Translations under genes and position numbers: made by a program
From: Eubacterium sp.
GTDB lineage: Bacteria > Bacillota > Clostridia > Lachnospirales > Lachnospiraceae
Length of the DNA stretch: 64,000 bases
Direction: 5' to 3'
Assembly: GCA_017477505.1 (NCBI GenBank)
Contig: JAFUVQ010000019.1
Span: forward strand, 1-64,000
Notes under the pieces: generated by a model
Told to the model about the DNA's origin: nothing
The model's database searches: none
What the model saw: only the letters and a program-made list of their open reading frames with translations
Part shown: in pieces, positions 1 through 8,081 of the stretch
Layout of the letters: each line of letters opens with the position of its first letter
How positions within the stretch are numbered: position 1 is the stretch's first letter

Positions 1-38
1 AAGAAGATATTAATTTTTATTTGTAGAAGGGAGTATTT

Positions 39-341
39 ATGGACGTTAAACTTATTTCCAGAGAGAACGAAGGAGAGCTTCTTCTGTCAGGTGATCTTGA
101 TACTAAGACAGCAAAGGATGCCGATGCGCTTTTTGCACAGATGGCTGAGAGATTCCAGAACATAACACTTAATATGAAGAAACTGGAATATGTATCCAGT
201 GCAGGTCTCAGAGCCATCCGTAACCTTTATATCAAGGTTAATCAGAATGGCGGAAAGCTTATGCTTACTGATGTAAATGAGAATGTTATGGAAGTTTTTG
301 AAATGACAGGACTTGCAGGACTTCTCAATATCAGAAATTAA
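39..341 (+). CDS. STAS-domain anti-anti-sigma factor
   Basis: A 100-residue single-domain STAS protein of the SpoIIAA/RsbV type. Family members bind an RsbW-like HATPase anti-sigma kinase and release its target when unphosphorylated. The conserved switch segment is visible as EYVSSAGLRAI at about residues 50-60, where one of the two serines would be the phosphorylation site. The length is normal for the family. GAAGGGAG stands a few bases before the ATG. The RsbW-like HATPase encoded at 7445-7942 is the obvious candidate partner, although four genes' worth of DNA separates the two. The gene lies at the window edge, so a PP2C phosphatase or sigma factor could sit just outside. It lies upstream of, and outside, the shared-motif promoter at 351-385. 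Family assignment is firm; the partner and target are inferred. Confidence 0.9.
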   Translation: MDVKLISRENEGELLLSGDLDTKTAKDADALFAQMAERFQNITLNMKKLEYVSSAGLRAIRNLYIKVNQNGGKLMLTDVNENVMEVFEMTGLAGLLNIRN

Positions 342-350
342 TTTTTTGAT

Positions 351-385
351 TTGTTGCGCTTTTGTTGTTTCTTAGGGGTTATACT
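351..385 (+). promoter_or_regulatory. Shared-motif promoter, copy A
   Basis: TTGTTGCGCTTTTGTTG at 351-367 is followed by exactly 12 nt and then TATACT (380-385). The start codon served is at 424, with GAGGG as ribosome site. The same arrangement recurs at 11549, 24304 and 32624. TTGTTG repeats with an 11-bp period, which resembles OmpR/PhoB-family binding sites. No TTGACA-like -35 is present at the normal distance from the -10. Confidence 0.7.
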
Positions 386-423
386 GTCTCATAACATATT
401 AGTTTAGGTTTAGAGGGTTTGTT

Positions 424-3400
424 ATGCGAATTGCAGAATTAGCTAAAAAATTCATAGTGACGACAGTAGCAGCCGCAATGGTGCTGGGATATACGCCGCT
501 GGCAAAGTCAGTGGATTCTTTTGCTGCGGGTGAAACCGCAACCGGTACAGATGCCCTGGGAGCAGGCGCAACGGTTGAGGAAAAGACATATTCTGTTACT
601 GCGGACAGTACTGTACCGGCATACACGGCGTATAAGAATATGGCAACATGGAGAGATCGTAAGTCGTATAAGGCTCCCGAGAATACTTATGATATAACGA
701 TTGCGACGGGTGCCACATCCGGCGAAAAGGTTCTTTATCTTGCAATTAAGTATAAAGATAAGGATAAAGTTTCCAGAACTCAGTTTATATTCCCGGCTCT
801 GGATGCTACCAAGAGATGTTCTGCGCTTCTTAAGTATTATTCTGATAAGGGAAATGCGGTAACAAGATCATTTGGAAAGCAGATTGCTGAGGAATTAAAC
901 TATACTACTGCAGATCCGAGCGATAAGCCGCTTGAGACCTGGACAGTACAGGATTATGCATTCCAGACAGAAGCACCGATATATACTCTTGAGGGTATAG
1001 ATATATACCTTGAGAGCGGAACATGGAACTGTCGTGGACTTGCTCTTTATAAGGTTGATGAGTATAAGGGCTACGAAGAGTATGGCATGATCAGCGGAGA
1101 GACCTTCCTTGATTTTAAGGGTACTCTTGTTGCCGAGGCTTCCATGACTATGGAAAAGACTCTTTCCGGCAGCGGTCAGGATAAAGTCTTCAGAGTTGGT
1201 GGAGAACATGGCGCTAAGGAATTCAAGGTTATAAACTACCTTGATAAGCAGAACCCTCCTGCAAGAAATTATTCAGGTCAGGATCAGCTTTATTCCTTCA
1301 GATTTGATTTTGCAGATGTATATGAAGGCGGTATTGAAGCCTTCATGAATCCGTCCGCCAAAACCGTTAAGGATTATAAGGGAATAGTTGAGGATATGTC
1401 CCTTCAGATACAGTATCTTGATACACATGGCTGGACAAGAAAAGTCACATTGCCGATTGTCCTGAGTTCTTATGGGCAGGTACTCCGGGCTGTACCTAAT
1501 AGTACAATATTTGGTTTCGCACAGCGTGGTGAGACCATAGCTTTCCAGGGAATTCTTCCTGAATTCAGCCAGTTTGTCGGAACTCCTGTTCTGGCAATAG
1601 GTGATACAGCCAGAAATACTCTTGGTGATAATGTTAAATGCAAGAGCTATACGGGCACTATGTCCTCGAATCTGTCAGATACCAGGAATGATAGGATAAA
1701 TCTTGCAGGTGTATCATTCTATAAGGGTGGTTGTATGCCTTATATCCGTGACGGAGTAGACAGTGACGGAGTTGCTCTCAGCGGAGCAAATATTGAATAT
1801 GTTTTTGAAGGGTCACCTATACAGTATTATACGACCACTCAGGGCGAAGGCAGACAGATACCGTCCGGTGCGTCCACTAAGATTGAGATGTCTCAGTTTG
1901 GACCTAACAGTACTCTGATAGCAGAGTCTTCTGTAATGTCAACCCAGTATCTTATTACACTTGATACAAGTCTGATAGGTAATGTGGGTTCTGACAGCGA
2001 CTTTACAGTACAGTTCCATTATAAGGATTTTGACGGAAAGGCAAATGTTACCCCGAGATATAAGGTTAAAGATTCTGCCAATAACTTTATGGGTCAGTGG
2101 CAGACTACATCGGGAGCTAATTTTATAGAGAAATCCGGTCTGGTTGCTGGTGGATCCATATCTTTCCTTGTTGATGCTGATAACGTTCTGGACTTCACGG
2201 GTGTTGAACTTGATATGGGTGGCGACAGCTGGACTATGAAGAATCTGACAATTTCCTATGTTCAGAGCTACCAGAAGAGACGTGCATACAGGAAGGATGT
2301 TGAATCAGCAGGAGCACATTCGAATTTCTGGGTTGAAAGATCCATGATATCCGCTCCTATATTTACACTTGTCGGTTCCAGCGCCAAAATCACCGATTCA
2401 GATGGTTATTCGGTAGATACAAGCGGAGAGAGAAAGAAAGAAGTCAGATATAAGACCGATCCGGAAACCGGCGAGATTATATATGATCCCGTTACCAAAG
2501 AGCCGATAATGGAAGATGTTCCTCAGGATGAGAGAAAAGACGACGGGGTTATTATCTCAACTGACGTTACATTTAAGAATGACGAAATATATAAAATTGA
2601 ATTCAGTGATGATTCTGATATAGATATAAGATCCCTGGAGTACTCAGACGTAAGATACAAGATGAGTTATGAGCAGACTCAGGTCAACTGGGGATTCTTC
2701 AAGAAGAGAAAGACTTATAATGTAGCAGTTTCTGTTTCAAAGGATTCTCTATACGATACAGGAAACGGAGATTCCGGTTCAAAAAACCATTTCTATTTCC
2801 AGCTTATTTTTAAGAACGGAAACAGCGGTTACGTTATGGCTAACCAGCAGATAACCAGCGATGGTTTCAGATCCGGTTACACTGAAACATTTACCATTTC
2901 GACAAATCAGAATTACGGCGAGTTGAAGGGTATAAGGATTATCCCAGAAGACGTCACCTCAGATTCCGAGCCATTCGATAAGCTCCAGGTAGACAGGGTA
3001 ACTGTATCAGAGCATAATAATGGTGGATGTTATATATCATGGATTATAGATAATATCGGCTGGATAGAGATTGACTATTCTGACGAGCTCGAAAGTGTTA
3101 CACCTAGAGGTCAGAGAGCCAGATCAGCAGCTGAATTATCCAAGCTGTATAAGGTTTCTTATAAAGAAAAGGATGTTAAGCTTGCATGTGAGATAAGCTG
3201 TGAACCTTGGATAGGAGAATTTGATCAGTTCATAGGTACCATGAGAATGGAGGTAACTTATACCTCATCTAAAGATGATAAGCAGTATGCACAGACATTT
3301 GACGCAGTTCAGTGTATGGCTGATTATATGAAAGTAAATGTCAAATCTGTTGAGACTGAAACCGATCCAAGTAAACAGATAGTCGCGGCGGAGGGACTCG

Positions 3401-5922
3401 GAACGGTATCCGATTCGAAGTGGATGTTCCGACCGTACCATACGGACAGACTGATGCTTCCGGCTATTCCGGACCTTAAGTCTATAGACAGCATATCATT
3501 CTATGGACAGAATCTGGGTGAGCATGCAGCTAAGTGGATCATAAAGAATATCAGTATTCTCCAGGTTGTTGAGGATGGGGCAGTTCAGCTGACCGCAAGT
3601 AATGAGCTCTATAGAAATATGAGCTACAGAAGAGTATGTAACAATACCAATGACGGTACACTCGAAGCATCATTTGCCATTGGTGGTGAGGGCGCTATAG
3701 AGGATATCCCACTTTCAAAGAATGAGATAATCTGGAATGCAGATGATTCATGGGCTACACCTGTAACAAGGCTTCCGGATTCTACTGATGACGAGCTGAA
3801 TATTTATGTTTATCCTGTTGCAGGTACAACAAAGGGTAATCAGGCAGATGTCAACATTTCACTTAAGTATGATATACCATTCTCACAGTACAAGATGGTT
3901 TCATCCAAGAGGCTTACACTTACAACTGATGCCAGGGGCAGAGAAGTATATGTAGCCAAGAATATTCCGGCAGCTGATTTTATAAGCACGAAGGAATTTA
4001 TAGTATATTGTGTAAGTAATAATGTGGCCTTTGATCACGCTCTGATCCAGCATTTAAGAGAAGGCACGGTCATGGGTAACTATACATATAACCTTTTAGG
4101 CGCTACTGCTGTAAGAGGTGCGAGTGGCTTCATTTCAACAGATCAGGGCAGCTATGACCTTACTGAAGAGAAGATAACCATCGGACTGGGTGCAGGAACC
4201 AAGGAGAAGATCCTTCAGTCTGAAAATACAGATATAGCGGTATCATTTATCTATACATCAACGCTGGATGATATTGATACGAAATATTATTCACCATATG
4301 TATATATAACCGACCAGGGTTATAAGAAAACAGCAGAGGGAACCTTCATAGAGCTGGAATATGATGTTCCGTTCGTAAAAGAGATAGTGGGCTACAACAT
4401 AGCAGGTTATGGAACCATTGAAGCACTGGTAACAGGCATGGCATCCGCTGTTTATGATGTTGCACCTGAAGACAGGCAGCTGAATGTGGCATCAGGTAAG
4501 ATGCAGACTATGAAGAGGACCAAGAGCAGCTTTGCCTGCAACAATGAAACATTTGCACTTACAGACAGGCTTTCATCCAAGGGTGTTACATCCAAGGAAC
4601 CATATGGAAAGAACAGCGTGACACCGGTTGAGCTTACATTTGATACAGTAGGTTCAAGTGCTACCAAGGAAAGCAAGACAAGATCTTCAGTTAAGTTTGT
4701 CTGCCACTATATTGATTCTGAAGGAAATAAGAGAGATGACCTTATCTTTGAGGATATTACATCTTATATTCAGAATGATACGCAGCAGTTCTATAAGGAT
4801 CAGTCTCAGACAGTTAAGTTCTTCGCACCTCAGATGGGTGAGGATCTGATCATTAACAGTATTGACGTTGTGCCATACAATACCAATATTGATACAGATG
4901 TAAATGTTGCGGATACGATTGCGGATAACAAAGATGATAAACCGTTGGATCAGACACTTGCTGAAGAGACAGGTGACGGAAATACTGCTAATACAACAAG
5001 TCCTGAGACAGTGGATCTTGCTGATAAGATTATAGACAGCAGGGCTGCTTATTGGGAAGTATCAGATGCACACTGTGATTTCGGTTTTGGAGCAAATACA
5101 TTTGATGCTCATATAAATAAGAAGTTTGACGGACTTGACAACGGTGGAGTCATGAGACTTCTTGATGTAACAATACGTACTACATATGCGAAGAATAATG
5201 AGCAGGCACAGACTGTTCAGGATCATAATGCACAGGTACTTGCTGAATCTGAAGATAAGATTCAGGGAACCGTCATACTTGGACCTCCTAAGGTAAAGGG
5301 CTTTACTGTTAAGGCTTATGAGTTGATAGGAGATGCCGAGAAGGACGTTAGCGAGGATACAGTAAAGATTGAGGATATGTATTATACATTCTCGATTCCA
5401 AAGTATACTGTTCCGAACGGTACCCAGGGTGAAGTCAAGAAGTATAAGCTGGAGATTTATCCAAATGATGCTCCGGACCTTATCGATACAATACTTGTAA
5501 ATGTTGCTCCGAAGGAGATAGCTGTTAAACTTACAACCAATGTGTCAGTAAATAATCTTACAGGCACAACCGTTCAGAACAATCTGGCTCAGATATTCGC
5601 TTCACAGGGAGATAAGGTACTTGGTACTGTACTTGTCGAAGGTTCGGATAAGGGCTATGATGTCAAGGTTTACAAGGTTGGAGACGGCGCAGATAACCCT
5701 GATACAGAGGTCACGGCTGCAACAACAACCAAGGATTCATATAACTTTACATTTAATGTACCTGCCGACGGTGCTGAAACCAATACACTTTATAGAATAG
5801 TAGTATCAAGTGTTGAAGAACCGAGCGTTAAGGATACAATAATGGTAACCGTTGCCGGTGTTACTCCGGCTTCTACACCTACACCGCCGGCACCGGGTGG
5901 CGGTGGAGGTACTACACCATAA
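424..5922 (+). CDS. Very large exported protein, function unknown
   Basis: An 1832-residue protein with a clear N-terminal signal peptide: positive start, hydrophobic residues about 9-24, and likely cleavage near SFA-AG around residue 36. The body is rich in Tyr, Asp, Ser and Thr and reads as beta-strand-rich extracellular domains. A motif of the form Ile-x-Ile/Phe ... Trp ... Asn-Ile/Leu-x-Ile recurs near residues 192, 590 and 1020, suggesting repeated beta-sandwich modules. Near the C terminus two related blocks of about 95 residues both carry TVQ-(D/N)-x-x-AQ ... DK-x-x-GTV ... VK-x-Y. The protein ends in a Thr/Pro then Gly-rich tail with no LPxTG or membrane anchor, so it is probably secreted or loosely wall-bound. 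The next gene starts 13 nt downstream and encodes a membrane-anchored protein, probably a partner. I recognise no named family. Confidence 0.75.
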   Translation: MRIAELAKKFIVTTVAAAMVLGYTPLAKSVDSFAAGETATGTDALGAGATVEEKTYSVTADSTVPAYTAYKNMATWRDRKSYKAPENTYDITIATGATSGEKVLYLAIKYKDKDKVSRTQFIFPALDATKRCSALLKYYSDKGNAVTRSFGKQIAEELNYTTADPSDKPLETWTVQDYAFQTEAPIYTLEGIDIYLESGTWNCRGLALYKVDEYKGYEEYGMISGETFLDFKGTLVAEASMTMEKTLSGSGQDKVFRVGGEHGAKEFKVINYLDKQNPPARNYSGQDQLYSFRFDFADVYEGGIEAFMNPSAKTVKDYKGIVEDMSLQIQYLDTHGWTRKVTLPIVLSSYGQVLRAVPNSTIFGFAQRGETIAFQGILPEFSQFVGTPVLAIGDTARNTLGDNVKCKSYTGTMSSNLSDTRNDRINLAGVSFYKGGCMPYIRDGVDSDGVALSGANIEYVFEGSPIQYYTTTQGEGRQIPSGASTKIEMSQFGPNSTLIAESSVMSTQYLITLDTSLIGNVGSDSDFTVQFHYKDFDGKANVTPRYKVKDSANNFMGQWQTTSGANFIEKSGLVAGGSISFLVDADNVLDFTGVELDMGGDSWTMKNLTISYVQSYQKRRAYRKDVESAGAHSNFWVERSMISAPIFTLVGSSAKITDSDGYSVDTSGERKKEVRYKTDPETGEIIYDPVTKEPIMEDVPQDERKDDGVIISTDVTFKNDEIYKIEFSDDSDIDIRSLEYSDVRYKMSYEQTQVNWGFFKKRKTYNVAVSVSKDSLYDTGNGDSGSKNHFYFQLIFKNGNSGYVMANQQITSDGFRSGYTETFTISTNQNYGELKGIRIIPEDVTSDSEPFDKLQVDRVTVSEHNNGGCYISWIIDNIGWIEIDYSDELESVTPRGQRARSAAELSKLYKVSYKEKDVKLACEISCEPWIGEFDQFIGTMRMEVTYTSSKDDKQYAQTFDAVQCMADYMKVNVKSVETETDPSKQIVAAEGLGTVSDSKWMFRPYHTDRLMLPAIPDLKSIDSISFYGQNLGEHAAKWIIKNISILQVVEDGAVQLTASNELYRNMSYRRVCNNTNDGTLEASFAIGGEGAIEDIPLSKNEIIWNADDSWATPVTRLPDSTDDELNIYVYPVAGTTKGNQADVNISLKYDIPFSQYKMVSSKRLTLTTDARGREVYVAKNIPAADFISTKEFIVYCVSNNVAFDHALIQHLREGTVMGNYTYNLLGATAVRGASGFISTDQGSYDLTEEKITIGLGAGTKEKILQSENTDIAVSFIYTSTLDDIDTKYYSPYVYITDQGYKKTAEGTFIELEYDVPFVKEIVGYNIAGYGTIEALVTGMASAVYDVAPEDRQLNVASGKMQTMKRTKSSFACNNETFALTDRLSSKGVTSKEPYGKNSVTPVELTFDTVGSSATKESKTRSSVKFVCHYIDSEGNKRDDLIFEDITSYIQNDTQQFYKDQSQTVKFFAPQMGEDLIINSIDVVPYNTNIDTDVNVADTIADNKDDKPLDQTLAEETGDGNTANTTSPETVDLADKIIDSRAAYWEVSDAHCDFGFGANTFDAHINKKFDGLDNGGVMRLLDVTIRTTYAKNNEQAQTVQDHNAQVLAESEDKIQGTVILGPPKVKGFTVKAYELIGDAEKDVSEDTVKIEDMYYTFSIPKYTVPNGTQGEVKKYKLEIYPNDAPDLIDTILVNVAPKEIAVKLTTNVSVNNLTGTTVQNNLAQIFASQGDKVLGTVLVEGSDKGYDVKVYKVGDGADNPDTEVTAATTTKDSYNFTFNVPADGAETNTLYRIVVSSVEEPSVKDTIMVTVAGVTPASTPTPPAPGGGGGTTP

Positions 5923-5935
5923 GGAAGGCTGACTG

Positions 5936-6703
5936 ATGAAGAAGAGATATTTTATAATAGCGATAGCAGTATTACTTGTGATACTTGGAGTGCTTGTATA
6001 TATAGGTATTGCGGGGTCATCATCGAATACAGATCTTTTTGCACAGTCTGATTATCCGGTAAAATATTCCCTTAAAAAGGGCAATATGGTAGTTAAGCTT
6101 GACGGGCACCGCTCCAGGGATCTTAAGTGGTCATTTGATATAACTGATGATACCAAGGTAGCGGTTGCCCAGAGCGGCTTCGAATTTAACGGCAAGGCTA
6201 AGTATATAATTACTCCTAAAGAGGAAGGTCTTACCAGGGTGCGTTTTTTCCGAACCAGAAATATTGCCGGATCTGATATAAATGTTGCCGAAATCCATAT
6301 GCCTATATTTGTGACAAATACAAACGGAGTACTGAATGTAACATTTCTTTCCGATCCGTATCTGGTGGATGCACCGCTTATAATAGGAGAATCTACTGCA
6401 AATCCTGTGTTTATTGAGGATAATGAAGAAGGATCCAGTGTTATCAGATTCGCTAACGGACAGGGTGACTGGGTCGTAGAGAATCCGGATAATGTATTGA
6501 GCATTAATATTTCCGCTGATGGAAACAGAACTATAGCAACTCTTACAAAGATTGAGAATGCAGGTGCTGATGGGGTTGATGTTCATAATACAAGTATAGT
6601 TCTGTCAAGTGCGTCTCTTGAAGTCAGAGAGGAACTGGCTGTTACATTTGAAAATGATGGAACAGTTACGGTAAAGAGGGCTAAGACTTCTACGAAGAAA
6701 TAG
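5936..6703 (+). CDS. Membrane-anchored extracytoplasmic protein, paralogue of 11635
   Basis: A 255-residue protein with one N-terminal transmembrane helix (about residues 5-27) and an extracytoplasmic remainder. It is a clear paralogue of the product at 11635-12588. Both have a positive-inside helix, then a (S/T)DYPV-x-Y motif, a (K/S)-x-F/Y-I-(V/I)-(S/T)-PK segment, and an (N/A)G-(K/Q)GDW-(T/V)-VE motif about two thirds along. The start is supported by AAGGAAGG 7 nt upstream and lies 13 nt after the giant exported protein, so the two are co-transcribed. Its pairing with an exported protein, repeated at the 11635/12606 pair, suggests an anchoring or assembly role; this is inference only. No known family is recognised. 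Confidence 0.65.
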   Translation: MKKRYFIIAIAVLLVILGVLVYIGIAGSSSNTDLFAQSDYPVKYSLKKGNMVVKLDGHRSRDLKWSFDITDDTKVAVAQSGFEFNGKAKYIITPKEEGLTRVRFFRTRNIAGSDINVAEIHMPIFVTNTNGVLNVTFLSDPYLVDAPLIIGESTANPVFIEDNEEGSSVIRFANGQGDWVVENPDNVLSINISADGNRTIATLTKIENAGADGVDVHNTSIVLSSASLEVREELAVTFENDGTVTVKRAKTSTKK

Positions 6704-6719
6704 AACTGAGGTATTTACT

Positions 6720-7427
6720 TTGTTAACAAAGAAGAGTAAGAAAAATCCTCTGCTTATGGAAGCAAGAAAAGTACTTCTTAATCAGGTTACACTCGGTAAA
6801 AATGATCACCTCGTAACGGTAAATGAATTCAGATTCCAGTTATGGGGAGCAGCCGATGGCGAGGGAAGTCTCAGAACCTGGGGAGTTTCACACAGGGAGT
6901 ACAAATATAAGCATAATTCAAAGCTGTCCAATAAGCAGGTAATATTTAAGGTCGCGAAGCGTTTCGGCAATATGGGAAGAGTTATTGATTTCCAGAGTGA
7001 TCCGGATGCGGTTGGCTGCCTTGTAAGGACATATATATTTTATCCTGTGGTGCTGGCTTTTCATGAGAAAGATGGGGAACTGGAGCTTGCGGCGTTTACT
7101 CCAAGATGTCTTGTTTCCGGTTTGACGAACTGGATCGTGGCGAGAAAATTCGAAAAGTCCATGGATGACATGATAGAACGAGACAGAGAAGGTGAGTCGA
7201 CCTTTAAGGAAGGACTCAGACTAAGAGCTGAAGAAGCTGAAGAGAGACGTAAGGAAAAGAAAGAAGCAAAGCTAAAAAAGAAAGAAGCTGCAAAGGCTCT
7301 TAGAGCCGGAAAGGCTTCTGCTATAAAGAACGAAAAAACGGAAGAGGATGATTATTCCGATATTCTGGAAGAGTTCAAAAAAGTCAGTGATGATTTGGCT
7401 GAAGATGAGACTGATGAAAATGAGTAA
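6720..7427 (+). CDS. Conserved-looking cytosolic protein of unknown function, TTG start
   Basis: A 235-residue protein with no signal peptide. Residues 1-150 look globular, with aromatic-rich strands (for example NEFRFQLWGAADGEG). Residues 155-215 form a highly charged Lys/Glu/Arg/Ala helix, and the tail is acidic. The start is TTG at 6720, supported by GAGG at 6708-6711 with 8 nt spacing. The next in-frame ATG, at codon 13, lacks a comparable site. It lies 16 nt after the membrane-anchored protein and 17 nt before the HATPase gene, so it belongs to the same transcription unit and may work with the anti-sigma-like kinase. I do not recognise the family. Confidence 0.6.
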   Translation: MLTKKSKKNPLLMEARKVLLNQVTLGKNDHLVTVNEFRFQLWGAADGEGSLRTWGVSHREYKYKHNSKLSNKQVIFKVAKRFGNMGRVIDFQSDPDAVGCLVRTYIFYPVVLAFHEKDGELELAAFTPRCLVSGLTNWIVARKFEKSMDDMIERDREGESTFKEGLRLRAEEAEERRKEKKEAKLKKKEAAKALRAGKASAIKNEKTEEDDYSDILEEFKKVSDDLAEDETDENE

Positions 7428-7444
7428 GGTCGGAGGTATTGTTT

Positions 7445-7942
7445 ATGGCGGAATTTGAAGAATTCCTAAATCTGGGCAGTATTGGGGGTACTGACGAGGA
7501 TGAGATAGAGTGTTCTTACAGTGATGATGGAAGGGTTATTACCATAGATGCTGTTGATGGCTCTATAGACATAGTCCAGGATTTTATAAATGATAAGCTA
7601 TTTCAATTTGGCTGTGATCATAAAGCGATGAGTGAGATAAGGCTGGCTGTAGAAGAGATAATGGTCAATATCATTTCGTATGCTTATAGACCTGGTGTCG
7701 GAAAGGCTGAGGTTGTCTGCGAAGTGACTCAGTCTCCCCTTACAGTTATAATTCAGTTCATGGATTCGGGAAAGCCTTTTGATCCGCTTGCTCAGGGGGA
7801 TGCAGATACTTCGGGAAAGCAGTTTATCGAGAGAGCCGGTGGTTTTGGTATTCATCTCGTAAAGAATACTATGGACGATGTTGAATATGAATATAAACTT
7901 GGAAAAAACATTCTTTCCATTAGGAAGAAACTGGAATCCTGA
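7445..7942 (+). CDS. RsbW/SpoIIAB-like HATPase (anti-sigma-type serine kinase)
   Basis: A 165-residue GHKL ATPase of the HATPase_c_2 group. The N box is seen in EEIMVNIISYAY, the G1 box in MDSGKPFDP and the G2 region in GGFGIHLVKNTMD. Family members bind ATP, phosphorylate a STAS antagonist and sequester a sigma factor or other target. I chose ATG 7445 because GGAGG at 7432-7436 sits 8 nt upstream. An in-frame TTG at 7439 would leave only 2 nt. The STAS protein at 39-341 is the likely substrate. No sigma factor or PP2C phosphatase is visible in this window, so the regulated target is unknown. A strong hairpin follows the stop codon. Confidence 0.88.
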   Translation: MAEFEEFLNLGSIGGTDEDEIECSYSDDGRVITIDAVDGSIDIVQDFINDKLFQFGCDHKAMSEIRLAVEEIMVNIISYAYRPGVGKAEVVCEVTQSPLTVIIQFMDSGKPFDPLAQGDADTSGKQFIERAGGFGIHLVKNTMDDVEYEYKLGKNILSIRKKLES

Positions 7943-7959
7943 ATAAGAATGAATTGTGG

Positions 7960-7999
7960 ATGCCATTGATGGGCTGCAGTGGCCGCCTGTCGATGGCAT
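7960..7999 (+). terminator. Strong hairpin after the HATPase gene
   Basis: The arms starting ATGCCAT and ending ATGGCAT can form about 15 base pairs including G-U pairs, with a loop of roughly 10 nt. Only a weak T-rich tail follows, so it could be a leaky terminator or an mRNA-processing hairpin between the gene at 7445 and the one at 8082. Confidence 0.45.
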
Positions 8000-8081
8000 T
8001 TAGTATATAGTGTTGCATGTAGATGAATAGAATAAGTTCATTTATATGAATCAGAAACTCAGTAAAGGAGGATAGGAAGTA

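Noticed and set aside
5860-5922. Sortase sorting signal at the end of the 1832-residue exported protein
   Set aside because: The C terminus is Thr/Pro/Gly-rich with no LPxTG, hydrophobic helix or basic tail.
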